This document shows, one piece after another, positions 47,201 through 58,335 of a stretch of 64,000 nt of DNA; the first letter of the stretch is position 1; every line of letters starts with the position of its first letter. The stretch lies in the NCBI GenBank assembly GCA_001051155.2, contig JYIP02000006.1:930001-994000 (forward strand). Direction: 5' to 3'. The notes under the pieces were generated by a model. That model was given only the letters and a program-made list of their open reading frames with translations, did no database searches and was not told the origin of the DNA. The translations under genes were made by a program, and so were the position numbers. The stretch is from Chrysoporthe austroafricana. Taxonomy: Eukaryota; Ascomycota; Sordariomycetes; Diaporthales; Cryphonectriaceae.

Positions 47201-48238
47201 CACAGCGCACAGACCACCCAAGGTGCAGGCTGCAGCCCCCCTGCCCCCCAGGCGGTGGCTGTCTTTGCAGGGGCGCAGACGCGCTAAAATGTTTTTATGG
47301 GGCTGCATGTGAACTCGAGGCAGGCAGCTGAGGCGGGCGTGGGGCCTGAGATCAGATCTGGGCAGCCCCCAAAAAAAAAGCTGTCGCGGCCGGCGGCCGG
47401 TCTCATCACCGCCTTGCACGCCTGTACGCCTGAACGCCTGCACGCACGCCCGCCCTGCACCCCTTGATCCCTTGATCGCTGCTGCAGCAGGGCGCTCTGG
47501 CCTCTGGCTTGTCGCGCCGGGCCAGTGAACCGAACCAAAATCCTCACTCACTTTCCACCCCCCCTCAGACTTCCAACTTTTTTTCACCGGTGTGCCCAGG
47601 TCGAGGTCCGTCCCAGACAACTCCCAAACCTCTCCCAGCTGCGAGCCAGGACCAAGGACCAAGCCTGGACCTCGACAGGACCGGCCGCGCCCGCCAGCAG
47701 CCCGTCTTGTTGTGAGCCCGCCTAGTCAGCTCGACCTTTCTCATTCCGTCACGGTTGCGACAGGCAGCGCTTTGTCCGCTGCCCTGCCTGCCGCCTCCCC
47801 CTTTCCCTTCAGCTTGTTCTCGTCGCTCTGGCCCGAAAGGTGTCCACGAGACCAGCTCCTCAGCTTCTCACCCTTCTCAGCTCCTCGCCCGCCAGCTGAA
47901 GCCGCTTGAGACCAGCCAACAGACCAGCCAGCCCCTTTTGACCTGTCTGTCTGTCTGTCTGCCTGCCCACGTCATTGGAGACTGGCCCTTGGACTGGGGA
48001 CCCCCCCAAAAGGCAATTTCCCATTCGCCGCCTCCGACGCCCGCAGGCCGAACCTGCTTCTCCCTTTTCTCATCAGTCGCGTGCCACGACGCGCCCGCCC
48101 CCCGCGACGATCACCTCAATCTCATCGACACGCATATGTATGGTGTCACTCGTCTCATTCGCCCCGCGAGATATGATGGTTGGAGGACGGCGGGAGTGGT
48201 GAAAAGAGTCTACATCTGTTGCTGCTGGGCTGGACACC
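44212..48238. other. Long gene-free interval upstream of SET1 and the aquaglyceroporin
   Basis: No gene is supported over 4 kb. Open frames up to 181 codons (46414-46959) look non-coding. Simple tracts include a T-run near 45957-45967, an A-run near 47372-47380 and a CTGT repeat at 47943-47966 in the probable SET1 leader. It is probably the shared upstream region of both divergent genes, including a possible 5' exon of the aquaglyceroporin around 44290-44520. Confidence 0.45.
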
Positions 48239-51200
48239 ATGACCCGCCCCTCTAGTGCGAGCTTCGCGCAGTTCTTCCCGGCCGCCCCCAGGGCTGCTAG
48301 GGATAGAGCCATGGAGCGCGAGAAGGAGAGGGCGAGGAGGGACGCGCAGGAGTCGCCGTTGCCAGCACTCGCGGACAAGCCCGTCCTCAACGGCCAATCC
48401 GGGCACGTCGCGACCGGTCGACCGGACGATGCCGCCGTCGCAAGATCCCGCCGGGACACCTCAACATCAGACCCGGCGCGAACCCCCGCTGATGATATCG
48501 ACTCTGTCCGCGCGGACCCGCCGCCCGCCATCGGCTCGGAGAGCTCGCATGCCAGCATCGCGTCCTCTGCGACCAATGCTTCCTCGATGCGCAACAGCGC
48601 TGCCGTCTCCAAGAACACCGCATCCTCATACTCGCTGGTCACCCCGCTCACCACCATCGACTCGCCATCGCCCTCCGCCGGCCCTCATCCAACAAAGCCG
48701 GACCCGTCCAGCCGCTCATATTCTGACAAGACCAGCGGATCCGCGGTGAAGCCAGATAGCCCCCTTGACAGTGTCGCTGCCGTGAACACGTCCAATATCT
48801 CACACCGCGTACCGGCTCGAGACCCCTCACTCCGTGTCCAAGTGATCAGGGCCATACATGATCCTTCCATCGACCGATCATCGCGAGACAAGAAGAAGCC
48901 GAAATACAAAGAGTTTGGACTGGTACGTAAATATATCATACACTCGGTGTGGCAGGCGGGGGAGCGTCATCTTCTCTTCGGTGATCCTGGCTAATAAAAT
49001 CGCTTCGTAAACAGGAAGATGACGCTCCCCCGCCGGCCGACCCTCGACTAGCCAAGGGCGGCCGCCTCGACTATATCAACGTCGACTACCACCTGCCCAA
49101 GTCCCGCCTGCGCCAGTCGCCGTACAACGTGAAACCCTATGCGTGGGACCCTAAGACGTCCGTGGGCCCTGGGCCCCCGACCCAGGTTGTCGTGACCGGC
49201 TTCAACCCTCTGATTACCTTTTCCAAGGTCGCGACCATCTTCAATTCCTTTGGCGATGTCGCCGAGAGTAGCAACAAGATGCACCCGGAAACGGGGAGCT
49301 TCCTCGGCTTTGCCACCTTCAGGTTCAAGGACTCGAAGCCCAGCCGCTCACGGCCACTTCCGGTACTGGCGATAGATGCTGCCAAGCGCGCCGTGCGGAG
49401 CATGAACGGCAAGTCCATCGAGTCCCACAAGGTCCGGGTCGAGTTCGATCCGGATGGGAAGAAGAGCCGCCGCATGCTAGAGGACGCCCTGAAGGACGAC
49501 CGTGAGAGGTCGCAGCCCCTGATTCCGAAGCCTATACCTACCGCTCCGCGACCGAAAGATCCTGTACCGAGACCCCCTCCAACGGCGCCTCGTGGGCCTG
49601 CTGCCTTCCGACAACCCCCAACAACTGACGCCCGCCCGCTGTCCATGGCCGCGCGAGTCTCTAGCCTGATCGACCAGACACCGATCATAACCAACCTCAA
49701 GAGGGAGCCTTATATATTTGTCGCACACGAATACGTCCCGGTCATGCCCACAACGATTGCGCATATGAAGAAGCGGCTGAAGAATTTCCGTTGGGAAGAC
49801 ATTCGCGCTGATCGGACTGGATACTACATCATGTTCCGGGACTCGACACTAGGACGCTCCGAAGCCGAGAAGTGCTATTCTTCAGCGCATGCCACCGCAT
49901 TCTTCACATACACCCTCAAGATGGAGCTCCATCTGTTCGGTACTGACGGCAAGCCCTTGCTCACATCGACCTCCCTTACCTATCGAAGGCGGAGCCGCAG
50001 CCCACCGCGACGACCAGCGCAGATTGAGCCCCCGAAGCGTGACGATAAGGAGCGCGCCAGGAGAGAAGATCTGAGGGATCTCGAGGACGAGAAGCGTGAG
50101 CGGGCGAACAACTTCGACCCAGTCAGGGAGGCTGCCCAGGTGGTGCGCCGGGAGATGATTGAGCATCTTATCAAACACATCCGCCAGAAGGTGGCTGCGC
50201 CGAGTCTTTTGACATACCTCGAGCCCTCAAACCATACCGACATGCGCATCAAGTTCAACATCGAAGATCCTCAGGCGGCAAAGGCCCCTAGTTTCCTCTT
50301 CGATGATAGCGACAAGTCTCCTGCGAGCACTCCCAACTCACGAGCAGACCCGATCGAGCGGCGTACCAAACACCTTGACGTCACCGCGCTGCCGCGCATC
50401 CGCAAGATGAAGAAGGGCTCCATGCCTCGCAGGTCCGGATTTGCCGATCCTTTTGCTCGAGAGCGGCCTAGATCCCACCGACCGGCCTTCCGATCGCTTC
50501 ATCATCGCTTGCAGCATGCTGATAGCGACGCCGAGTCCGACGATGAAGGCGAGCATAGGGACTCACTTGCGCGAGATACCGAGGAACCTGAGTCCCGACC
50601 TCGCAGCCGAATGAGCACTGATGACGATATTAAAGATGACTGGGGCCCTCCCGAGGACGACTCGTTGACCGAGGCCAGCTTTGCTCAAGATGGCATCGTG
50701 CCGCATACGAAGAAGAGGAAGCTTGATCTGCAGATAGAGACAGCAATCAAGCGCCAGAAAAAGAGCGACGAAGAGCTGTTCGGCGTGACCATCGACCGCA
50801 TCGAGACCGAATATCCCCTTCGTGACACTTCTGAAGATGCCCTCATGGTTGACGCTGTCGAAGACAACGAGGACGAGGATTCTCGGCTTCTCACCCCTGC
50901 TTCCGCTGTGAAGGGCGCCAAGAAGGCCGTGACAAAAGCAAAGAAGAAGACCAAGAAACAGATGCTCGAGGAGCGCGAAGCCCTCAAGAAGCAGCAGCAG
51001 GAGATCTTCGAGCGGGAAGCCGAGGAGAAGTCCGAGCCTCCTAGGCAACCAACGCCGCCTCCCGAGCCTAAATTGGAGCCCGGGACTGTGGAGGAGACAG
51101 GCAAGGCGTTGCCAGACCCCAACCTCTACCCAGACATCGTCACCAAGGCTCTGGTTCTCCCACCCAAGTTCAAGCTCGACGTTGAGTCCATGCAGGTACT

Positions 51201-52176
51201 GGCCCTCAGCGAGAAGGACAAGCCCAATGTCGCCAAGCTCAAGAAGAAGTTCGCCGTGGAAGATATTGGCGACCCGCAAGCGTGGCTCTGGAAACGGGAT
51301 CGTATCAGGGAATTGAACTCCTGGGATGGCTCTGGCGACATTGTCGGTATCCAGGGCTACTATGTGCCTAACTATACCGGCTGCGCAAGGACCGAAGGCA
51401 TCAAGAAGATCCTCAACTCCGAGAAGTCCAAGTATCTGCCGCACCACATCAAGGTACAGAAGGCTCGCGAAGAGCGCGAAAAGGCCGGCAAGGGTGGCAA
51501 GGTCAAAGCCATGGCCGAGGTCAACGTCACAAGAGTTGCGCCCGATCATGTCCCCTCGCAGAGCAACGCCCGCGATACGCGTGCCAAGCAGCGCGATCAC
51601 AACTCTTCTCTTGAGAAGACGCAGAAGGTCTTTGGCCAGGCATCGGATGTCTTGCGGTTTAATCAGCTCAAGAAACGCAAGAAGCCCGTCAAGTTTGATC
51701 GGTCGGCTATCCACAACTGGGGCCTTTACGCGATGGAAAACATTGCCAAGGACGACATGATTATTGAGTATGTCGGCGAGCGGGTACGCCAGAAGATAGC
51801 GGACCTTCGTGAGATCAACTACACCAAGAGCGGGATAGGGAGCAGTTACTTGTTCCGGATCGATGACGATGCCGTCGTTGACGCGACCAAGAAAGGTGGC
51901 ATCGCGCGGTTCATCAACCATAGCTGTGCGCCGAACTGCAAGGCCAGCATTATTCGTGTGGAGGGAACCAAGCGAATCGTTATCTACGCCGAGAGGGCCA
52001 TCGCGCAGAGTAGGTGTTGAGTTCCATAACCCCTATTCGGGACATGCTGGCTGACCTTTTTTTCCTCAAAAGACGAGGAGTTGACATACGACTACAAATT
52101 CGACCGCGAGATGCGCTCCGAAGATCGCATTCCCTGTCTCTGTGGTACACCCGAGTGCAAGGGCTTCCTCAACTAA
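48239..52176 (+). CDS. SET1: SET1 histone H3 lysine-4 methyltransferase (COMPASS)
   Basis: Catalytic subunit of COMPASS in the nucleus. Exons 48239-48922, 49015-52009 and 52073-52176 give 1260 residues. The N-terminus is disordered and Ser-rich. A first RRM-like fold lies near residues 283-355 ([20 protein letters not shown]). The SET1-type second RRM-like region follows ([16 protein letters not shown]). A long acidic and basic linker precedes the N-SET region ([18 protein letters not shown]). The SET domain at about 1120-1240 has [21 protein letters not shown], the cofactor motif [11 protein letters not shown] and, created by splicing exon 2 to exon 3, [10 protein letters not shown]. Post-[16 protein letters not shown] ends the protein with its three zinc Cys. 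Intron 1 (92 nt) contains one arm of a perfect 20-bp inverted repeat whose other arm is the start of exon 2. Confidence 0.96.
48955..49034. repeat. Perfect 20-bp inverted repeat spanning the 3' splice site of SET1 intron 1
   Basis: Arm 1 is 48955-48974, inside the intron. Arm 2 is 49015-49034, the first 20 nt of exon 2. The arms are exact reverse complements, starting ggcgggggagc and ending gctcccccgcc. The 40-nt loop contains a branch-site candidate (ggctaataa) and the CAG acceptor at 49012-49014. An RNA hairpin would close immediately after the acceptor. Confidence 0.9.
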
Positions 52177-53254
52177 TTTCCTCCTTGATCTTGAGCACCA
52201 GTCATTCATGCTTGCTCTTCTTGAGACATGTGCATTTTGTTTCGCCTTCACCAAAAATTGGAGTCAGCGGGAGTGGTGTCGACGGTAGTATAGATGGGCA
52301 AAATCGGGTGTGGCTTGATGGTCCACCTTGACTATTTTCTTGTTGGTGGGCTTACGGCGATCGGTGTTTGGATTCTTGTTCATCCTCCCGTTTCCGCTTA
52401 TATACCTGCATTCATGATAATCAGTTTGGTCAGGTCACGGGGGCATAGGGTTGCATCCGGGGTCTGTGTGCAGGTGTTGGGGGGCCCAAGGGAAAATTCC
52501 GAAACATCAACTTCATTTTCTCCCTCCGGGGAGGTCTGTAGTGGTCTAGCGGGCCAGGGAGGGCGCGCCACTCGACAAGACGAGAGGAGGATAATGCCGG
52601 ATCGGGCGGGCGGGCGGGCTCGAGGGGGGTGCGATGGCCTCGCCGGCAGAGGCATCAGGTTGATCAGCTAGAGGAGAGACCGGCGTGGTCAATGTACATA
52701 GCTAACCAGACCCAGTCGAGCAACAAAAGCTCTCCCGGGCTGGGAAAAGGGGGGGCACGGAGACGAGCAGGCGAGAGGGGCAGATACGGGGCCCTCTCGA
52801 ACAGAAGTGATCGAGACTGCCCCAAGGGAAGAAATGAAAAGAGCATCAAGACAACGTGAAGAGTAGAGTGAGGTTTTGCGACATGCGCGAGACGCTGCGG
52901 ATCTCAAATTGAGCGTGCTAGGACATGGTGTCGGAATAGCTCTCGACGATTTACCAGCCCGACGGCCGAGGCTGAGGATAGTATTACAAACCCAGCAAGC
53001 TATTCATATGCGAAGCCCTCCCTGCTGGAGGTGAAGAGAGAAGAAAGAAACAGAAAACCTAGTCTGGGTCTTGATTCAGTCCTGGCCGAATAATACAAAG
53101 TCCCCTTAATAATCCATAGACCGAACCGACGCCCCTAGAACTCATGATAGAGTAACAGAATCCATCCAGGCGCACTGCCGATCCCAGTTTCCGAACGCCG
53201 TCATTTCCCCACTCATTACACATCCCAGAGCCCTCATCGCAGAGCCGGGAGACC
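52177..53254. other. Convergent 3'-to-3' interval
   Basis: There is no gene in 1.1 kb between SET1 and the securin-like gene. A GGGCGGGC-type GC tract lies near 52604-52618. Confidence 0.45.
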
Positions 53255-54709
53255 TCACAGATCTAATTGCAGACAGAAGTCATCCCCGTTGTCCCCGCCG
53301 TCGGAAAGCAGGTCGACAGCAGTATCATCGTCGGCGCCAAACAACCCTTCGTCACCCGCGGACCCGAAAAGCCAGTCGTCGTCCTCCTGAGGCGGCACGT
53401 CAAAGATCGACACGAACTCGGGCTTTGCCGCGTCTTTGGCCCTTGCGTGGCTCGCCGGCGTGATGGTCGCGTCAGACGCGACAGACGCGATGGACGCGAT
53501 CGTGTTTGAGCGGGCGAGGGTGCGCGCGGGTGCCTCCGACTTAGTACGTGCGTGTAGCGCGTATGAGGCGCTGCGGCCTTTGGTGTAGCCCAGCGTGCTG
53601 CGGGAGGCTGCTACGCCGGCGCTAGTGGATGATGGTGGGATGGCCCTGGGGCGGGAGGCAAGGGTGGTTGTGGTCGTTGGCTGCCTCGCCTTGGTGGGCT
53701 GCATGAAGGAGGGGATTCTGGCTGTGGTTGAAGGGTTCGGCCTCGTGGGAAGGGTCTTTCGCTGTGCTGTGGTGGAGGTGTTGGATGCTATTCCGAGTGC
53801 TGATGCTGCGCGCCGCGAGTTCAGCGTTGAGGGTACCTTCGTAGACATGCCGCCGGGTCGGACGGCTGACTTGTGGTCTGTCGGGTCGGCCAGGGGAACA
53901 ACTTTCTTGGGCAGATCCAGCCCCAGGTCCCAGGTAGCCTCATCCATGTCCTTCCTAATCCGCGCGTCCGCGTCTCTGAACCGCTTCTCCTGGGCAGCCT
54001 TCATTTCCCTGTCGACGCGCGTCATGCCATTCTCGTCGCGGCGGTTGTGGTAGTAATCATAGTAGCCCTTCAGCCGGTTCTCGGGCTTGATAGCGTCGAA
54101 GGTCAGGACACCGGCTGGGAAGACGTCGGACACGTAGGGCTGCCCGGGCGGAGGCGGCGGGTTCGTGTCGACCTCGTCGGAGAGGGGATCCGAGTGATCG
54201 AGGAGGATCTGCAGCTTGGACGACTCCGACTTGGGCGCATGGGGCCTCAGGCGGGCGGCGGTGGTTGGCCTGGCCTGGTTCTTGTCGACCTCGCGAACGG
54301 CCGGCGTCTTGCCGTCGATGACCTTGGTGGTCGCGGCCTTGGCGTTGGTGGTCTTGTCGCCTAGAACGGCACGGCCGGTCCGGGGTTCTGCATAATTCTC
54401 GTGAGTAGGCATGCTTGGTTATGCTATGCTGAGCAGGCTGGGAGCGCAGCCAGCGGCGCGGGAATGCTCACCTGCAGGCGTCACCCACTGCGACCTGTCC
54501 GCCTTCGTCCTGTTGCCCAGAGCGCTCTTTCCTCCCAGCCCGCGCGCGGTGTTCTCATCGTTAAGAGGCACCTTGAGGGGCGTCTTGGGATGCCGCGCAC
54601 CGGGGGTCCTCGGCTGCAGTCCGCGGAGGGTGTCCTGGCTGTGCTGCTTATTGTGCACGGCAGACTGGTGGATGGAGACCAGGTTCTCCTGATCGCGTGC
54701 CGCGAACAT
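53255..54709 (-). CDS. Disordered degron-containing protein, possibly securin-like
   Basis: Exon 1 is 54709-54472 and exon 2 is 54387-53255; the 84-nt intron is GTGAGC...TATGCAG; 456 residues. The start MFAARDQENLVSIHQ is the first ATG in frame. Near the N-terminus come a D-box-like RGLQPRTPG, then ARHPKTPLKVPLNDENTARG, and two LGDK/LGGK-type repeats. The middle holds a conserved-looking block (VFPAGVLTFDAIKPENRLKG, then YYDYYHNRRDENGM). A long Ser/Thr/Ala-rich linker leads to an acidic C-terminus (SIFDVPPQEDDDWLFGSAGDE). Short degrons plus a disordered body with an acidic tail are what a fungal securin (Pds1/Cut2 role, separase inhibitor) would look like, but I cannot confirm homology. It diverges from tropomyosin with 853 bp between. 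Confidence 0.7.
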
Positions 54710-55562
54710 GTCTCTTGCGGTGGCGATCGCTGCAAATGACCGATGCTTGCTGCCGCTCCCCGGAAAATACAACGTAATCTCCTGTGTCGTCCAAAATAGC
54801 CGCTTGGATATTTCGAGGCCTCGCTTAGTCGAACACGATCGTCTTGCGATGATGGCGCTCCGCTGTTGCTGTAGACGCGCCTGCTGGCCTGGTGTGGGAA
54901 CGGGTGCTGGGCTGGACTTGTACTATGTAGGAATGAGTGGGAGGGAGGTCGGCAGCTGGGTGGCGATTTAGAGCTCGTAATGCAGGTATTGACTATGGAA
55001 TGTTTGGTGTTGACCGAGCAACAGGGCCCTGGGAGGCTTGCAGGGCATCCCTGCGCTGGAGAAACCAGGACCCTGGATTGCTGGGTACGCAGTACGACCA
55101 CAGGGGCACAGCGGCACTAGGTACATACTATGGTACCATACCGGCTGGTACAGTGCTGTAGCGCTGCGAGCCAGCAGCACCTGGCGGGCACGGAGGGGTC
55201 GGGGAGGGGGTGGCCAGTGCGTCCTTCGATGGCCGTCCACGGCGTCCACCACGGTGCCAACCCCTGAAGGAGAGCACCCCTGACACGCCAGAAGAAGGCC
55301 AGCGAATAGGCCAGGGCCATAATTAGAGAGGGGCACTATTTCAAGACCTCCACCTCTGAGAGGTGAGAGGACAGGCCCGGCCCAGAACACCTCATCGTCG
55401 CCAACTTGCTCTGATACCCAACCTGTCGCCGCCTCCTCCTCTTTCCATCTTCCTGACAATCCCCTCCACCATCCAGCGCCCAGCTCTGCCACAGCCTCGC
55501 CCTCTCGACACAGCTACCCCTCACTCTTGTTCCTTTAGTAGTTCTTGCTGAACCCATTCACC
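54710..55562. other. Divergent promoter interval securin-like / tropomyosin
   Basis: No gene is supported. C/T-rich DNA lies just before the tropomyosin ATG (about 55425-55530), typical of a strong fungal promoter and leader. Confidence 0.45.
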
Positions 55563-56725
55563 ATGGATCGCATCAAGGAGGTAAGTCCGGGCCCAGTCAG
55601 CTCAGATCAGATCGGAGAAAGGGGGCAAGAGCGCTCTTCACTGCTCGGCGGTGATGCCGCCACCCCTCCTACCCCGCCAGCCTCTGCGCGGCTCTGGCTC
55701 AGCTGATCGTCATCACGGCTACCTGCTGCTGTCTCGGCCTCTTGGTTCGCTGTGCGGTCACACCTGCAGCAGACCAAGGCAGCACAGCAGCCAGAGCCGC
55801 AGGAGGCAGCAGCAGCCGCAGCCGCAGCACGAGCAGCAGCAGCCACATTCACAGAATCCCACCTAGAGCCTCCTCACCTACCACCAGCAGCAGCCTACCT
55901 GCCCAGCTGTTGAAATACCCCATCCCGACCAGCCTCCTCCACTGTCTTCCCTCTGTCAATACACCACCAGAAACACACACACCACACCACACAGTCACCC
56001 CTCCGAAGAGAAACGGTCAGGATGTCGATACTGAGCTCAGTCACGCAGAAAATGAACCAGCTCCGCCTGGAGGCCGACGACTCCGCGGCCAAGGTCGAGG
56101 AGCTGCAGACCAAGATGAAGGCCATGGAGCAGGACAACCTGGCCAAGGAGCAGGAGATCACCTCCCTGTCGCACAGGAACGGCCTGCTCGAGGCCGAGGT
56201 CGAGAAGCTCGACACCGCCATCAAGGACTTCAAGAAGGCCGCGGAGGACGGCGCCGGACACTCCACCACCAACGAGGCCCTCACCCGCCGCCTCCAGCTG
56301 CTCGAGGAGGAGGCCGAGGAGGCCGACAAGACCCTCCGCGAGGCCAACGAGAAGTATGTAGAAGTGCCGCTCACTTACAACTTCAAGTCCGAGATCTATC
56401 TGACTTGGAGGTGCTTGCGTTTTGCCCTGTCTCCTTTTTCTGGCCCCCCTCCCCACCGCGTCCTCTCTCCCGGCACTCCCACCCCCCTCCCGGGCCCCCC
56501 CAGACCTAACACCCCGCTTCGTCATGCACGAGCCGGAAAGCTGACATGTCCCTTCCCGCCAGGCTCCGACAAACCGACGTCAAGGCAGGCCACTTCGAGC
56601 GGAAAGTCCAGGCCCTCGAGGCCGAGCGGGACCAGTGGGAGGCCAAGTACGAGGAGATGGCCAAGAAGTACGCCGACATCAAGAAGGAGCTGGAGGAGTT
56701 CCAGGCAGAGATTGGCAACATCTAG
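55563..56725 (+). CDS. TPM1: Tropomyosin
   Basis: Coiled-coil dimer that binds along formin-made actin cables. Exons 55563-55580, 56049-56353 and 56563-56725 give 161 residues, the standard length of four-actin-spanning fungal tropomyosin. Exon 1 encodes only MDRIKE, joined across a 468-nt intron to KMNQLRLEADDSAAKVEELQ. The whole chain is heptad-patterned without Pro, running to the C-terminal KKELEEFQAEIGNI. Intron 1 is very long for this genome and contains CAG/CCG-rich repeats near 55800-55850. It also holds an in-frame alternative start at 56022 (MSILSSVTQ, then KMNQL) that runs straight into exon 2, so a second promoter could give an isoform with a different N-terminus. Intron 2 (209 nt) is also long. 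Confidence 0.95.
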
Positions 56726-57080
56726 GAGAAGACTTCGCACAGAGGGGAAGAGAGGATGTTGGTGTGACAGAAGGTTCCTGCGGTTCTGTAATAGGTCTTG
56801 TCTCCGAGAACGGGCGTCGGGCGGGCCGTCTCGTCTGCGCATTACCTTGCTGTCAGCCAAGTTTACCCTGTGGAGGACACTCAAGGCAGTGGCATTGTTG
56901 CGATTAGAGTTAATCTCGCGGTTGCAGCACTTTAGAAGGCGGTTGGACCTTGATCGCAGCAGCACATTTCGGGAATGAGATCTGTTGATGCTTTGCCAGT
57001 CGAGCGTGTTCCGGCTTGGGTATCATTGTGACGCACGAGGCCATGACGATATGATGCTATGCCAGATGTTCCAGCTCCGG
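56726..57080. other. Convergent gap tropomyosin / RRP17
   Basis: This 355-bp 3'-to-3' gap shows no gene. Confidence 0.5.
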
Positions 57081-57864
57081 CTATCTCCCTGCCTTTTTGG
57101 CCTTGTTCCTCCTGTTCGTCGCCTGCCTCTCCGGCTTCGACTCGTATCTGAACTTCTTCTTTTTCTTCTTGGGCTGTTCTCTCCTTGCCTTCTTATCCTC
57201 GCCCCCGCTGGACCGTGACTTCTTCCCGTCTGCCTCGTCTCCAGACTCTTCCTCGTCTTCAGCCTCCAAGTCGGCTTTGTTGTGCAGCCCGTCCCTATCC
57301 ACACTAACGGCCTCGACCTTGACCGTCGTGTAGAGGTCTTCGTCGATATACTCATCTTCGTGGTCTACAGGCTCCAGCGCCGGCGCCGGTGCGGGATCCT
57401 CGATCCCGCCCCATTCCTCCTCAGAGCCTGCCTCAGAGCCTGTGTCCGTCTCTTCGCCCCCAGAGCCCAACCCAGCGACCTGGGACTCTTTCAGCATAGC
57501 CTCGACGTTTTTCACGTGCTCTTCGACAGCCTGCTTGCGCTCGTCCCGGATCTATATCCAACATCAACCGTCAGCAAATACTGTCTGTCACATGGCTTGC
57601 CGAGGTGTACCTCCAGCCCAGAACCCGGAGACCCAGCATCGGGACACACACCTGCTTTCTCATCTCGATCCTCTCCTGCCGCGCCCTCTTGGCCGCCTCC
57701 TCCTGTGCATGCTTCTGCCTCTGCACCTTGCGCTTGTGGAACCCCGTCAGGTACTCTGCGCGCGCGCTGTTGTCGAAGGAGATCTCTTCGATGGCGTGGA
57801 CGGCCTTGCGCTTCTTCGAGGGCGCCGGCAGGGGCGACTTCTTTGGGCGAGGCTTGGCAAACAT
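57081..57864 (-). CDS. RRP17: Ribosomal RNA-processing protein 17 (Nop25/NOL12 family)
   Basis: Nucleolar exonuclease-family factor needed for 5' processing of 5.8S and 25S rRNA and large-subunit assembly. Exon 1 is 57864-57652 and exon 2 is 57551-57081; intron GTGTGT...ATATAG, 100 nt; 227 residues. The N-terminal Nop25 block reads FDNSARAEYLTGFHKRKVQR, then KHAQEEAAKRARQERIEMRK, and continues after splicing with IRDERKQAVEEHVKNVEAML, the family's signature helix. An acidic linker (ETDTGSEAGSEEEWGGI) and a Lys-rich tail (KKKKKKFRYESKPERQATNR) complete it, as in yeast Rrp17. It is transcribed divergently from BIG1, with 471 bp between start codons. Confidence 0.93.
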
Positions 57865-58335
57865 GTTCTCGAGGCCTCTCCAGGTGGCTGCTCAGAATAT
57901 ATGCCTGGTGTGGTAGGTCCCGCAGGGACAGACAGTCAGTCGGGCGTCAGCTCTCGGGGTGGGTAGAAACGGTGTGGCCGGAACAAGCTGCTTCGTGCCG
58001 CGAAGCACTCTCTGGCGCGGGCGGTTTTGAACTTTTTCGTCTCCAGACCCCTGAACGCGCTGCCGCCGTACGTACAAATTTAGTGACGTGATGCGCTAGC
58101 TCCGCCAGGATGGCACCTGGAGGCATGCGGCTCGGGCTGGGCCAGCGGAGCTTGCCGGCGGCAGCGGCGCTCTGCAGCTTGGGGGCGGATTGGAGCAACG
58201 TCGAGCTTCATCATCATCGTCAGCCACCACGACTCCTACACACCATACCCTCCTCCCGACCACCGTCCCAACACCAGACAACCAGCTGCGCAGCCGCCTC
58301 CGCCGTGCGAGTAACGTGAGAAGCACAGGTCCAAG
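57865..58335. other. Shared divergent promoter RRP17 / BIG1
   Basis: This 471-bp interval holds both promoters. No gene is supported. Confidence 0.5.

Noticed and set aside
50563..51921. 452-codon minus-strand open frame inside SET1
   Set aside because: Antisense to the SET1 coding region, which is certain; no family features.
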